Counted from the first letter of the stretch, positions 42,440-52,555 are shown. The stretch is DNA of 64,000 bases from Deinococcales bacterium (GCA_013298595.1 JAAFIG010000025.1:5185-69184); one strand, 5' to 3'. Notes: generated by a model not told the origin, from the letters alone. A program made the numbers and translations.

Positions 42440-45400
42440 CTAGGGCATTAAGACACTGACTTTATTACCAACAATAAACCAGAGTTTGCCATTGCTATCG
42501 CTAATAATGTCTGAAACACTATTATTACTACTTACTGAAATTATTTGTGGTTGCACATTTGAAGATGTTGTTGTGATGGTACGTCTTCCAAGAGTCGCTC
42601 CTGAACTATAATTACCCACACACCAAAAATAACCATCACTACCAACGGCTAATTGATTGCCACAATTGCCAATAGATGTAATGGTGCCATCAAATGCAAT
42701 TCGAGTAATACTGCCATTACCAATCCAAATAGCATTATCATGAACAAGAATTTTATTACCAGAAATATTGGCTAGTAGTGTAATAGAACCACTGGGTGTA
42801 ATACGTCCAACGCCACCATAGTATTGGGTAAACCAGAAGTTACCATCCGTTGCTAAGACGATGTCACTACTAACAGAGAAGCCTCCAAAGCCAAAATTAC
42901 CTGCAGGCACAGAAAATTCAGTTGCATTTGTGCCATCGGGTTGAATACGTCCAATTTTTGCTGAATCTGTTCGTAAGAACCAAATGTTACCATCTGCTCC
43001 AAAGGTTAAAGCAGCAGGTTGAACACCACTTGGTAAAGCTATTTCAGAGGTTGCATTCGCTGGTGTTACCTTGACAAATTTATTTGAAAAAGAAATCCAT
43101 ACGTTTCCGAAAGCATCAAGTGTCATATCTCGAGCACTGTCATACCCAACAAAGTTTGGAATTGCAACTCGAGACGCGGAAGTATTGGCACTGACTTTTA
43201 CTAAGTTCAAGGCTGGGGATGAACCCGTGAAATCAGTCTCGAGGAAATACACATCACCATTGTTTCCTTTAAGTAGATTTGTTGGGTTACTGGCATTAAA
43301 TTCAGTGACACCATAGTAAGTGTACTTGGTTAATGCTGAAACAACTGATGTACCTCGAGTATTCTGCATTGTTACATCTACTGTGCTAGCAATACTAGCT
43401 GGTACAACAACAGTCATTGAATTTGAACTGTTTAACGTTTTACTAGTAACTTCGCTGGTTCCGAAAAAGACTCGAGTATTAATATCAAAATTTGAACCAT
43501 TGATGATGATGTTGTTGCCACCTGTTGCAACCCCACCTTGTGCTATCAGATCAGTTATAACTGGGCGAAAATCAAGTGTAGTAGATGCAACGGAAGCCCC
43601 GTAAAATATATCTGGATTAAATTGTATTGCGTAAACTCGGAATTTGTAAGTGCGAGTTGTATCAAGGGCTAGGTCATACCAGTTTTGTGGACTATAGCTA
43701 GATGCTCTTTCTTTGATAATTACACCTGTTTGAGCATCAATAATTTCTGTGGAATATTCTGTCTGTATTAGTTGACCTGGTGGTGTTACAGGTAAGACAT
43801 CCCAACTTAGAGAAGCGTATGCAGTTGACGAGTTACGAGCAATTACATTTTTTACGCTTGCTAATCTCTGGCTTGCATCTATTGCAAAGGTTACACCACC
43901 AGTTGTTTTTGTGGCACGTCTGACTGTATATGTTCCAGAAACAACAGGTATTTCACTGAGGATGGTTGTTGGATAACCAAACCCATTTTTATATGTGGCA
44001 ACCAGTGGTTGGTCATTGTTCCAACTCGGTGGTCCAACAATTGTGACTTGGAAATCAGTGGATGCCATTCCACTATAAGATAAACGAATGGCAGTGCCCA
44101 GCGATTGATCCTCAAGGTTATATGTACTACCTGAAGCGATTAAACCACCAACATTAATATACATATAATTAGTTATAAAGGTCGCACTTTTGACACTTGC
44201 TCTGATTTGTACAGCACCTGTTTTTTTAGCGGTTACAACTCCATTAGGGTTTATTTCAAGCACACTTGGATTATCAGAAGACCAGTTAATATCTGATGCT
44301 AAAAATTGATAACCATCTTCTGCGATAGCTGACAAGGTTGTGGTATCGCCGACCTCGAGTGCCGTATTTGCGCTATTAATTGTCATACTTCCTGTTGGCG
44401 TGAAGCGCCAAGTGACATCTGTAGGTGTTGGATCAGTTGAAATGCGGACAGTTGTGCTATTGATAACTTCAAAAAGTACTGTATTCCAACCTTGCTGAAA
44501 AGTGGCATCAACAGTTTGGGTTTGCCCATTACTGGTACATGAGCCTTTCCAAGTACTCGCTTTATCAACATAGATATAATTTACTCGTTTGAAACCAGTT
44601 GGTGTCGGTCCAGTAAAATTATTGTCTAAATTAGAACGATATAGCTGTCCACTCATTTTATCTGTCGCTGTTACAATATCAAAAGTAGCAGATGCACCTT
44701 TGGTATCCGCAGGTGTTAGAACCAAAGTTGTTCCACAAGTGGAAGAAGTAAATATGGGATCCAAATTTGTTAATGCTGGTGGTAATGTTAGATCAAGTTC
44801 TCCTGCCTGAGTTAATGTTCCTTGAGCAATATTTTGAGCATTGCCATTCACATAAACTTTTCCTTTTAATACTCGAGCACCTCGAGTCCAAGAGTCTAAT
44901 GTTCCCATAATTTTATCAGCAGGTTCTTGAGCCACATTGATAGTCACGGTTTTTGTTGTTTCACCTTGACTATTTATTGCCGTAAGCGTGTATGTTTTAG
45001 TTGTAGTTAAGCTGACTACTTTATCTGTTCCTGTGACAGTTCCAACGCCTTGGTCTATGCTCAGACTATCTGCGCCTGTTACTTGCCAAGCTAATGTACT
45101 CGAGCCACCACCAAAGGGCAGTGTGGCTGGACCTGCGGTGAATGCTGTAATAGTCGGTTTGGCTTGAGCTACGGTTACAACAACTGTTTTCTGGGTATTG
45201 CCAGCGCTGTTCGTTGCTGTTAGGGTATAGGTGGTGGTGGTATTGGTAGTAATTGTTTTTTGATTTCCTGTAACTACACCAACATTTTGATCAATTGCTA
45301 AACTTGTTGCTCCGTCTACTTGCCATGCAAGTGTTGTTTCTCCACCGCCTATCGGTAATGACGATGGGCTTGCAGTCAATGTATTTATCGTGGGTGGTGT

Positions 45401-45472
45401 CACCACTGGTGCTGGACATGCCACAAGAATGGCTGCTAATGCTGTCAGAAGATACTGCTGTAGTTTTTTCAT
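42440..45472 (-). CDS. Large surface lipoprotein with Ig-like, TIG and Vgb-type propeller domains
   Basis: 1010 residues from the ATG at 45472. The signal ends in a lipobox (LAAILVAC, Cys about residue 19). Then two Ig-like repeats of about 80 residues (TLAWQVDGATSLAIDQNVGV... and STLAWQVTGADSLSIDQGVG...), a Big_2-type domain (WSSDNPSVLEINPNGVVTAKKTG), a fibronectin-like part, an IPT/TIG domain (GGNNIIINGSNFDINTRVFFGTSEV), and a C-terminal propeller with the streptogramin-lyase-like repeat GNIWFLRTDSAKIGRIQPDG. It is probably surface-anchored and adhesive. CTCGAG is less dense (nine in 3 kb). A longer in-frame start at 45520 adds 16 residues and is not needed. Confidence 0.9.
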   Translation of the reverse strand: MKKLQQYLLTALAAILVACPAPVVTPPTINTLTASPSSLPIGGGETTLAWQVDGATSLAIDQNVGVVTGNQKTITTNTTTTYTLTATNSAGNTQKTVVVTVAQAKPTITAFTAGPATLPFGGGSSTLAWQVTGADSLSIDQGVGTVTGTDKVVSLTTTKTYTLTAINSQGETTKTVTINVAQEPADKIMGTLDSWTRGARVLKGKVYVNGNAQNIAQGTLTQAGELDLTLPPALTNLDPIFTSSTCGTTLVLTPADTKGASATFDIVTATDKMSGQLYRSNLDNNFTGPTPTGFKRVNYIYVDKASTWKGSCTSNGQTQTVDATFQQGWNTVLFEVINSTTVRISTDPTPTDVTWRFTPTGSMTINSANTALEVGDTTTLSAIAEDGYQFLASDINWSSDNPSVLEINPNGVVTAKKTGAVQIRASVKSATFITNYMYINVGGLIASGSTYNLEDQSLGTAIRLSYSGMASTDFQVTIVGPPSWNNDQPLVATYKNGFGYPTTILSEIPVVSGTYTVRRATKTTGGVTFAIDASQRLASVKNVIARNSSTAYASLSWDVLPVTPPGQLIQTEYSTEIIDAQTGVIIKERASSYSPQNWYDLALDTTRTYKFRVYAIQFNPDIFYGASVASTTLDFRPVITDLIAQGGVATGGNNIIINGSNFDINTRVFFGTSEVTSKTLNSSNSMTVVVPASIASTVDVTMQNTRGTSVVSALTKYTYYGVTEFNASNPTNLLKGNNGDVYFLETDFTGSSPALNLVKVSANTSASRVAIPNFVGYDSARDMTLDAFGNVWISFSNKFVKVTPANATSEIALPSGVQPAALTFGADGNIWFLRTDSAKIGRIQPDGTNATEFSVPAGNFGFGGFSVSSDIVLATDGNFWFTQYYGGVGRITPSGSITLLANISGNKILVHDNAIWIGNGSITRIAFDGTITSIGNCGNQLAVGSDGYFWCVGNYSSGATLGRRTITTTSSNVQPQIISVSSNNSVSDIISDSNGKLWFIVGNKVSVLMP

Positions 45473-45526
45473 ACTTTTCCCTGCTCCTAATTTATTGTTC
45501 ATAGATTTTAAACTAGCCAAATCGAA

Positions 45527-45560
45527 ACTCGTCCTCTAGGTCAGAAGACGAGTAATTATA
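45527..45560 (-). promoter_or_regulatory. Promoter -10 and inverted repeat upstream of the lipoprotein gene
   Basis: On the minus strand TATAAT (45555-45560) is followed at once by ACTCGTC-N13-GACGAGT (45527-45553). The repeat would cover the transcription start or form a 5' hairpin, so it is a possible operator. No convincing -35 box. Confidence 0.45.
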
Positions 45561-45600
45561 CGATGGTTATTAGAATTTCGTTCCCTAATTTGACCTAACC

Positions 45601-46641
45601 TTATGCGTAACTCGCCATGACTTGCTCGAGACTTTCACGGCTTGGGCGGGTCATGCTTTCTGGCAGTAATGCCAGTGCTGTATCATGAACGTGCTCGGTG
45701 TCTATCAGAGTTCTGCGGCTTTCGTTCAGGTACACCAATCCTGTGATCAGTTCACCGCTGCGTTGCCCATCCGCAAGGAGTTTTAAGGCGCTGAGTTTAT
45801 CGGTTGGGTTGTGGTCTTTAGAAAGTTTTTTCAGTTGAATGGTTGGACCTTCGTGGAGTTTGACGCTGAGCACTTCGCCTGGTTCGTAATCTACAGCAAT
45901 TTCCGAGAATTCTTGAACAAAGGTGATGTCGTGGATTGGCACTTCGTGTTCTTTGCCGTAACTGTAACTTTTGGTGCTCTTGTCGTCGTTGTTGAAAGTC
46001 ACGCATGGTGAAATAATGTCGAGTACAGCGATGCCCTTAAAGCTCATGGCAGCTTTTAAGAGTTCGGTGACTTGTTTGGCATCACCAGCGAAACTGCGTG
46101 CCACAAAACCTGCACCTGCAATGATTGCTTCGGCGCATAAATCTAGGGGCGGTTGTTCGTTGGTACCAGCGTATTTGAGGGTTTGCCCTTCGTCGGCTGT
46201 GGCGCTGAATTGTCCTTTGGTTAAGCCGTACACACCGTTGTTCTCGATGATGTACACCATTGGTACATTGCGACGTACTGCGTGCTTGAATTGCCCTAAG
46301 CCAATGCTACCGCTGTCGCCATCGCCTGATACACCAATGGCGGTTTGGTGGCGTTGTGCCAGCATTGCACCAGTAGCAACACTTGGCATACGACCATGCA
46401 CAGTGTTGATACCGTGAGCGCCATTAAGGAAGTAAGCTGGGCTTTTGCTCGAGCAGCCAATACCGCTGAGTTTAATCACTTCGTGGGGTTTTAAGCCAAC
46501 TGAGTAAGCAGCGTCTATGATTCGCATTGAGATGCTGTCATGACCACAACCTGGGCATAGGGTGCTGGGTAAACCTTTGTAATCGGCTTTGGTTAAACCA
46601 ATGCTGTTGGTGCTTGGAGCTGGTACTGTTGCAGCAGTCAT
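45601..46641 (-). CDS. korB: 2-oxoacid:ferredoxin oxidoreductase, beta subunit
   Basis: 346 residues. Thiamine diphosphate-binding subunit: LCPGCGHDSISMRIIDAAYSVGL near the start, GIGCSSKSP, HGRMPSVATG, and the TPP motif GDGDSGSIGLGQFKHAVRRNVPMVYIIENNGVYGLTKGQFS. It decarboxylates a 2-oxoacid (probably 2-oxoglutarate) to the acyl-CoA with reduction of ferredoxin. It follows korA by a single base (TAA-C-ATG), so the two are co-translated. With mdh 2.5 kb away, a TCA-cycle role is reasonable; pyruvate or another oxoacid cannot be ruled out. Confidence 0.94.
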   Translation of the reverse strand: MTAATVPAPSTNSIGLTKADYKGLPSTLCPGCGHDSISMRIIDAAYSVGLKPHEVIKLSGIGCSSKSPAYFLNGAHGINTVHGRMPSVATGAMLAQRHQTAIGVSGDGDSGSIGLGQFKHAVRRNVPMVYIIENNGVYGLTKGQFSATADEGQTLKYAGTNEQPPLDLCAEAIIAGAGFVARSFAGDAKQVTELLKAAMSFKGIAVLDIISPCVTFNNDDKSTKSYSYGKEHEVPIHDITFVQEFSEIAVDYEPGEVLSVKLHEGPTIQLKKLSKDHNPTDKLSALKLLADGQRSGELITGLVYLNESRRTLIDTEHVHDTALALLPESMTRPSRESLEQVMASYA

Positions 46642-46642
46642 G

Positions 46643-48460
46643 TTATTTCACTCCTTTAACTCGAGTTGCCACAAATTCGCCGCTGAGTGGCAAACCATCG
46701 CAATGTGCGATGCTGTGGATGCGGGTAGCAAATTCTGGGTATTCGGTGCGAAGCAAAATTGCTAATTGACCATGTTGGTTCATTTCGACCACAATGACTT
46801 TGTCATGAGCTGCAATGAAATCGTGGACTTCTTTTCCAAAAGGTAAAGCTCTGACGCGCATATAGTCAGAAGGGACACCATCTTTGGCGAGCATGGCTCG
46901 ACCTTCGACCATCGCTGGGTCTACACTGCCCATTGCAATTAAACCAAGGCTTGCACCTGTGCTGTCAATCATTGGTTTTGGCACGATGTCTCTGGCATGG
47001 TTGTGCTTGCGATCTAAACGCGCCAAGTTTTTCTGCCAATCTTCTGGGCGTTCAGAGTATGTGGCAATATCGGTATGACCTGTCCCTCGAGTGAAGTAGG
47101 CTGCGCCCATTGCGTCTGTACCGGGTAATGTGCGTGGTCCTACACCCAAGCCGTCTTCGTCTTTATAACGAGCGAAGGTATGTCCTGCTTTAATCACATC
47201 TTCGGCACTGAGCACCTTGCCGCGATTCATTGGTTCAGTTGGGTATTCAAATGGCTCTGACATCCAGATATTCATGCCAAGGTCAAGGTCGGAGTTAACA
47301 AAAACAGGGGTTTGCAATTGATCGGACAAATCAAAAGCACGCCAACCGAATTCAAAGCATTCCTTGGGGTCTGATGGTAACAAGACAATGTGCTTGGTAT
47401 CGCCATGCGAGAGGTAATAGGTGCTGAGCAAATCGCCTTGGGACACTCGAGTTGGTAAACCTGTACTTGGACCCATGCGTTGCACATTCCAAATCACCAG
47501 TGGCACTTCGGCAAAGTACGCGTACCCAGCAAACTCAGACATTAAACTGATACCCGGACCCGATGTGCTGGTCATGGCTCGAGCGCCGCCCCAACCCGCT
47601 CCGATTAACATACCAATGGCAGCTAATTCGTCTTCGGCTTGGACAATGGCAAAGGTGGCTTTACCCGTTTCTTTATCTTGGCGTAATTTTGGCATCCATT
47701 CGATCATGCCGTCAGCAAGGCTGGTGGCTGGTGTAATGGGGTACCATGCAAGCACAGTACAACCACCGTAAATACCACCCAAGGCACCTGCCATATTGCC
47801 ATCAATTAAAATTTTACCTTTGGTGGCATCCATTCGTTCAACACGGTACGGATCAGATTTAACGATATTGGCAGCGCACCAATCAAAAGCAGCTTTGGCG
47901 ATATTAAAGTTACTTTCGACCACTTTGGTTTTACCAGCAAAATTCTTGTTCAAGTACGCGTAAATGGTATCCATTTCGATACCAATCACTTGGGCGACCG
48001 CACCCACATACACCAAGTTGACCATGCGATCACGGAACTTCGGGTCTACATTTTGTTCTTTCATGATTGCGTTAGCTGGCAAGGCATAGACAGAAACATC
48101 ATCTCTCGAGCCAACCAATTTAATGTTATCGGGGTAGAACATCACACCACCACTGGGCAAGGTGCGGAAATCTTCCTCGATGGTTTTAGCATTAAACGCC
48201 ACCAGAATTTCAGAATTATCCCGACGAGCAGTAAAACCTGCCCCACTGGCACGAATCGAATACCAAGTTGGTAAACCCTTAATGTTACTGGGAAATAAAT
48301 TCTTAGCATTGACTGGAATACCCATTTGGAACAAGGCATTGACCAGAGTAGCGTTAGCGGTTTGCGAACCGGAACCGTTGACGGTTGCCACGTTAATCGT
48401 AAAATCATTGATCACAGGGGCACGATTGGTACTGCTAGGGCGTTCAGCGAGTTGCGTCAT
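46643..48460 (-). CDS. korA: 2-oxoacid:acceptor oxidoreductase, fused gamma-alpha subunit
   Basis: 605 residues. The gamma domain (about 20-190) is at the N-terminus (INVATVNGSGSQTANATLVNALFQMGIPVNAKNLFPSNIKGLPTWYSIR). The alpha domain follows (GNMAGALGGIYGGCTVLAWYPITPATSLADGMIEW), with EDELAAIGMLIGAGWGGARAMTSTSGPGISLMSEFAGYAYFAEVPLVIWNVQRMGPSTGLPTR. The fused gamma-alpha form with KorB makes a two-gene enzyme like those in Mycobacterium and many Deinococcota. The start follows a GAGG-type ribosome site. Divergent from a Uma2 gene. Confidence 0.94.
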   Translation of the reverse strand: MTQLAERPSSTNRAPVINDFTINVATVNGSGSQTANATLVNALFQMGIPVNAKNLFPSNIKGLPTWYSIRASGAGFTARRDNSEILVAFNAKTIEEDFRTLPSGGVMFYPDNIKLVGSRDDVSVYALPANAIMKEQNVDPKFRDRMVNLVYVGAVAQVIGIEMDTIYAYLNKNFAGKTKVVESNFNIAKAAFDWCAANIVKSDPYRVERMDATKGKILIDGNMAGALGGIYGGCTVLAWYPITPATSLADGMIEWMPKLRQDKETGKATFAIVQAEDELAAIGMLIGAGWGGARAMTSTSGPGISLMSEFAGYAYFAEVPLVIWNVQRMGPSTGLPTRVSQGDLLSTYYLSHGDTKHIVLLPSDPKECFEFGWRAFDLSDQLQTPVFVNSDLDLGMNIWMSEPFEYPTEPMNRGKVLSAEDVIKAGHTFARYKDEDGLGVGPRTLPGTDAMGAAYFTRGTGHTDIATYSERPEDWQKNLARLDRKHNHARDIVPKPMIDSTGASLGLIAMGSVDPAMVEGRAMLAKDGVPSDYMRVRALPFGKEVHDFIAAHDKVIVVEMNQHGQLAILLRTEYPEFATRIHSIAHCDGLPLSGEFVATRVKGVK

Positions 48461-48605
48461 CGAAAAAAACCTCGAGAAATGAGAAAGAAAGAAGTCTACG
48501 CTCGAGCCACCGTGACCCGAAAACTTATCTATTCTAGCAAACCTCGAGCCAAGACAATGGGCATTTTGCCCACAGAGTTAACGTGCCTTTCTCAGGGACA
48601 TGATC

Positions 48606-48611
48606 TATACT
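48606..48611 (+). promoter_or_regulatory. -10 box (TATACT) of leaderless Uma2 gene
   Basis: TATACT ends 6 bases before the ATG at 48618, in the 157-base divergent spacer with korA, which also holds three CTCGAG copies. Confidence 0.55.
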
Positions 48612-48617
48612 GATTTC

Positions 48618-49199
48618 ATGACAGCTTTACTCGAGCCTTTACAAACTGAAACACAAGTGCTTCAGAGTTTACGTTTCGCTCGAATTACCCTCGAGATGTA
48701 CGACGCTTTGATTGAAACTGGAAAAATTACCTCAGAATCTCGAGTTGAATTACTTGATGGTAAACTTGTGGAGCTAGAACCTATGAATACACCACATATG
48801 AACCGAGTTAAAGATATGTATGACCGTCTAAATCTACAATTCCAAAGACGTGCTGATGTCTATAACCAAAGCCCTATTGAATTGCCTAGCGATGGCAGAC
48901 CACAACCCGACTTAGCCATTATCCATCGGGGTGCTGCTCGAGAAGATTTTGCTCGCCCAGAACAAATTTATTTACTGATCGAGATTGCTGACACTTCGAT
49001 TTATACCGACCGTGAACACAAACAACTGCTCTATGCTCGAGATGGCATTGTTGAATACTGGATTCTCAACCTCAACAAAAACCAACTCGAGGTATACCGC
49101 CACCCAGATGGAGAACGGTACACCTCGAGTTTTACCTTACAAGCTGGGCAAAAAGCAGCGTGTTTAGCCTTCCCAGATGACCAAATCGATTGGTCTTAA
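48618..49199 (+). CDS. Uma2-family restriction endonuclease-like protein
   Basis: 193 residues from the ATG at 48618. Uma2 (DUF820) fold of the PD-(D/E)xK group: helix [45 protein letters not shown], the acidic pair in [10 protein letters not shown] (PD), then [38 protein letters not shown] with the E-x-(x)-(D/S)..K pattern. Uma2 genes are abundant in cyanobacteria and Deinococcota; their function is unproven. The stop overlaps the stop of the convergent mdh gene within TTAA. A second Uma2 gene is at 60601. Confidence 0.88.
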   Translation: MTALLEPLQTETQVLQSLRFARITLEMYDALIETGKITSESRVELLDGKLVELEPMNTPHMNRVKDMYDRLNLQFQRRADVYNQSPIELPSDGRPQPDLAIIHRGAAREDFARPEQIYLLIEIADTSIYTDREHKQLLYARDGIVEYWILNLNKNQLEVYRHPDGERYTSSFTLQAGQKAACLAFPDDQIDWS

Positions 49200-50173
49200 A
49201 TCAAACCAAGTTCACGCACAGCTTTGCGTTCATCTTCGAGTTCAGCAGCGGTCGCATCCATTTTGCTGCGGCTAAAATCATTAATCTCGAGTCCTTGAAT
49301 AATGCTGTATGCCCCATCTTTGCAGGTAACAGGAAAACTATATATTAAGCCTTCTGGGATGCCGTAACTCCCATCTGATGGAATACCCATACTTGCCCAG
49401 TTTGAACCTAATGCCCAATCGCGCATATGGTCAATGGCAGCATTTGCTGCACTGGCAGCACTGCTCAGCCCTCGAGCTTCAATAATCGCAGCGCCACGTT
49501 TCGCCACCGTTGGAATAAAGGTGCTCTCGAGCCAAACTTGATCGTTGACCAAAGCCGCTGCGTTTTTACCACCAACGGTGGCATGAAAAATATCAGGGTA
49601 CTGCGTACTCGAGTGATTCCCCCAAATGGTTAGTTTTTCGATACTCGAGACAGGTTGATTGGTTTTGGCTGCCAATTGCGACAATGCCCGATTATGATCC
49701 AAACGAGTCATAGCAGTAAATTGCCTAGGGTCGAGTTTAGGCGCGTGCTGCTGAGCAATTAAAGCATTGGTATTAGCAGGATTACCCACCACTAAAACCT
49801 TGACATCTCGAGCTGCCACTTCTGAAAGTGCCTGCCCTTGAGGCTTAAAAATCCCACCATTGGCTGCCAATAAATCGCCACGCTCCATACCTTGCTTACG
49901 CGGCATTGCGCCCACCAGCAAAGCATAATTGACATCCGCAAAGGCTTTCAAAGGATCATCGGAAGCTACCATACCCGCCAGCAACGGAAATGCACAATCC
50001 TCGAGTTCCATCATCACACCCTGCAACGCTTTTAAAGCAGGCGTAATCTCGAGCAAATGCAAAATAACAGGTTGATCCTTACCCAGCATCTCACCACTGG
50101 CAATACGAAACAACAAACTATACCCAATTTGACCGGCGGCACCAGTCACTGCAACACGAACGGGAGCTTTCAT
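49196..50173 (-). CDS. mdh: Malate dehydrogenase (Thermus type)
   Basis: 325 residues; GGAGGATT before the ATG. It interconverts malate and oxaloacetate with NAD. Rossmann start [32 protein letters not shown], catalytic region [27 protein letters not shown] (substrate Arg/Asp), IWGNHSST (catalytic His), and the end [18 protein letters not shown]. The sequence is very close to the cytosolic-type Thermus enzyme. The upstream region holds CTCGAG twice within 16 bases (50200-50215) and the ilvE terminator, so mdh is probably transcribed on its own. Confidence 0.97.
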   Translation of the reverse strand: MKAPVRVAVTGAAGQIGYSLLFRIASGEMLGKDQPVILHLLEITPALKALQGVMMELEDCAFPLLAGMVASDDPLKAFADVNYALLVGAMPRKQGMERGDLLAANGGIFKPQGQALSEVAARDVKVLVVGNPANTNALIAQQHAPKLDPRQFTAMTRLDHNRALSQLAAKTNQPVSSIEKLTIWGNHSSTQYPDIFHATVGGKNAAALVNDQVWLESTFIPTVAKRGAAIIEARGLSSAASAANAAIDHMRDWALGSNWASMGIPSDGSYGIPEGLIYSFPVTCKDGAYSIIQGLEINDFSRSKMDATAAELEDERKAVRELGLI

Positions 50174-50307
50174 AATCCTCCAAAATTAACTCAGGCGCTC
50201 GAGTCATCTCGAGTCAAACCAATAAAATTGCAATGCGTATTGTACCGCTTGATTGCAGGCAAAAGCATAACAAGTGTTTGACTTGCAAATGCCCTCATAC
50301 AACCAGC

Positions 50308-50333
50308 AAAAAAGGCGCTTTATGCGCCTTTTT
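50308..50333. terminator. Terminator after ilvE
   Basis: AAAAAGGCGC / TTTAT / GCGCCTTTTT. Symmetric, so it works in both directions; on the minus strand it ends the pilC-ilvE transcript before mdh. Confidence 0.92.
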
Positions 50334-50351
50334 ATTTACAGCGTGTTGTAC

Positions 50352-51305
50352 TTAATCAGTTGCCACAAGTGATTGACTAATTTCAACTCGAGTTAACCAA
50401 TGAGCAAAAGCAGGGTTGCGACCACGCACCACATCATCAAATAAAGCACTTAACTTGGTTGTGATCGGACGTGTCACATCACCAACCACACGTTTATCCA
50501 CTTCACCAACAGGGGCAATCTGAGCAGCCGTACCAGCCAGAAAAATTTCATCTGCAATATACAACTCGCTACGATCAATCTCGCGTTCCAACACAGGAAT
50601 CTCGAGGAATTTTGCTAACTCGAGCACACTGCGCCGTGTGATACCCTCGAGCACATCTGCCGTCACAGGCGCAGTAATCAACACACCATCACGCACCATA
50701 AATAAATTCGCAGCACTGGCTTCAGCCACTTTGCCACGATCATTCATCATAATCGCATCATCAAAACCATTGATTTGTGCTTCATCCTTAGCAATCGAAG
50801 AATTGACATACGCGCCACCAATCTTGCCTCGAGCAGGAATCGCACCATCTGCCACACGCCGCCAACTCGAGACCATAACACGCAAAGGTTTAACCTCACC
50901 ATCACCGAAGTAATTGCCCAGCGGCAACATATAAATACTAAACGCCCCACCAGGATGCCCAATACTTGGACCTAAACTCAGATCAGACTTATATGCAAAC
51001 GGACGAAAATAACAATCTGAAGTTGGGGCATTACGCTTTGTCAGTTCAATCATGGCGTTTGCCAAATAATCCACGTTACCTGGCAAAGCAATTTTTAGTA
51101 AAGACGCACTCCTCGAGAAACGCAACATATGATCGGGCAACCGAAAAATACTAATCGCACCATCATCGCCACGGTAACCACGCACCCCACCAAAACACGA
51201 CAAGCCATACTGCAAAGCTAGTGTTGCTACTGACACATTCGCATGGGCAAACGGAATAATCTTTTCATTAAAAAACGCGTACTCGAGAAATTGATTCGCA
51301 GCCAC
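50352..51305 (-). CDS. ilvE: Branched-chain amino acid aminotransferase
   Basis: 317 residues, PLP fold type IV. Key parts: FGGVRGYRG near residue 38, FRPFAYKS, SSWRRVADGAIPARGKIGGAYVNSSIAKDEA (the Lys of ARGKIGG binds PLP), FDDAIMMNDRGKVAEASAANLFMVRDGVLITAPVTADVLEGITRRSVLEL, and the end EIFLAGTAAQIAPVGEVDKR. It transfers amino groups to and from Leu, Ile and Val. It starts 11 bases after the pilC stop, an odd pairing of a metabolic gene with a pilus gene. Confidence 0.95.
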   Translation of the reverse strand: MAANQFLEYAFFNEKIIPFAHANVSVATLALQYGLSCFGGVRGYRGDDGAISIFRLPDHMLRFSRSASLLKIALPGNVDYLANAMIELTKRNAPTSDCYFRPFAYKSDLSLGPSIGHPGGAFSIYMLPLGNYFGDGEVKPLRVMVSSWRRVADGAIPARGKIGGAYVNSSIAKDEAQINGFDDAIMMNDRGKVAEASAANLFMVRDGVLITAPVTADVLEGITRRSVLELAKFLEIPVLEREIDRSELYIADEIFLAGTAAQIAPVGEVDKRVVGDVTRPITTKLSALFDDVVRGRNPAFAHWLTRVEISQSLVATD

Positions 51306-51316
51306 AAAGACCTTTC

Positions 51317-52555
51317 TTACTTCGCTAATTCATCAATCAATGCAAACATCGGTAAGAACATACCAGCTACAATCAAACCGACTATGAAACCTAGGAAAAT
51401 AATCATAATTGGTTCAATGGCTGCAGTTAATTGATCTACAGCTTCATCCACTTCACGCTCATAGTATTGAGCAACCTTATCAAGCATGGTGTCTAAACCA
51501 CCTGTTTCTTCGCCAATAGCAACCATTGAAACAACCATTGGAGGAAATACATCTACAGCTGCTGCCATCGGTTGTGACATTTGCTCGCCTTGCATAACAG
51601 CATTTTTGGCGTTAGTTAAAGCATCTTCAACGATGGCATTATTGGATGTGCCACGAACAATGTCTAAGGACTCAATAATGTTAACACCACTTTTAATTAA
51701 CAAAGAAAGAGTATTCGAGAACGATGCAAGTGAAGCTTTTGATATTAAATTACCAATAACTGGAGCCTTCATTTTTAGACGATCAAGCACATGTCGACCA
51801 TTGTCCGTACGATAATAGTACCGAAAGGCAAAAAAAGCAGCGATACCAATAGCCACTATAAGTAATGTTTGATTTTGCAGAAATTGTGAAACAGCATCTA
51901 GAAATCGTGTCAGAGGTGGCAAATCTGCACTTGGATTGATGTCTTTAATCATTTTCGCAAATTGTGGCACGATTGTTGTGAGCAAAAAATATGTAACACC
52001 TAGGGCAAATACCAAAACAATAGTTGGATAGGTTAATGCGCCTTTTATTTTACCACGCAATGCCAAATCCTTTTCTTTAAAAATAGCGACTCTATCAAGC
52101 ACTGTGTCAAGCGTACCTGATACCTCTCCAGCTCTGACCAAGTTGAGGAATAAGCGATCAAAGACTCGAGGGTATTTATTGAGAGCATCTGAAAATGGAA
52201 TACCACTTTCGACTGTTTGACGAATATCGCGAAGAATTTTACGTAAGCCTTTGTGCTCTGTTTGCTTCGCCAAGATTGTTAAAGACTGTACTAATGGCAA
52301 ACCTGCATCAATCATGGTTGCCATTTGACGAGCAAAAATGGCAACTGCTTTTAAGCCAGGTAATTGATTTTCTTCGTTTAAAAAACCAGGTAATTGAATA
52401 TCTTGGTTGATACCCGTTTTTGGTTCAGTAATCGAAACAATAGTTAAGTTCTTCTCACGGAGTTTATCGCGCACAGCTTTAGAAGTATCAGCTTCCATGG
52501 TGGATAAAATAATTTTGCCAGTGTTATCGCGGACTCGGTACGTGAATGTTGGCAT
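51317..52555 (-). CDS. pilC: Type IV pilus inner-membrane platform protein PilC (GspF family)
   Basis: 412 residues; GGAGG before the ATG. The start MPTFTYRVRDNTGKIILSTMEADTSKAVRDKL is the typical PilC/GspF N-terminus. Two homologous halves each carry a GspF domain (LPLVQSLTILAKQTEHKGLRKILRDIRQTVESGIPFSDAL and INIIESLDIVRG... in the second), with three long membrane helices (about 180-205, 230-255, 385-408). It anchors the pilus assembly ATPases. In Thermus and Deinococcus relatives these pili serve twitching and DNA uptake. Only one CTCGAG in 1.2 kb. Other pil genes are not in the window. Confidence 0.95.
   Translation of the reverse strand: MPTFTYRVRDNTGKIILSTMEADTSKAVRDKLREKNLTIVSITEPKTGINQDIQLPGFLNEENQLPGLKAVAIFARQMATMIDAGLPLVQSLTILAKQTEHKGLRKILRDIRQTVESGIPFSDALNKYPRVFDRLFLNLVRAGEVSGTLDTVLDRVAIFKEKDLALRGKIKGALTYPTIVLVFALGVTYFLLTTIVPQFAKMIKDINPSADLPPLTRFLDAVSQFLQNQTLLIVAIGIAAFFAFRYYYRTDNGRHVLDRLKMKAPVIGNLISKASLASFSNTLSLLIKSGVNIIESLDIVRGTSNNAIVEDALTNAKNAVMQGEQMSQPMAAAVDVFPPMVVSMVAIGEETGGLDTMLDKVAQYYEREVDEAVDQLTAAIEPIMIIFLGFIVGLIVAGMFLPMFALIDELAK

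Noticed and set aside
48559-48573. Terminator between korA and Uma2 (TGGGCA-TTT-TGCCCA)
   Set aside because: The hairpin has no T run on either side, and both neighbouring genes start away from it.
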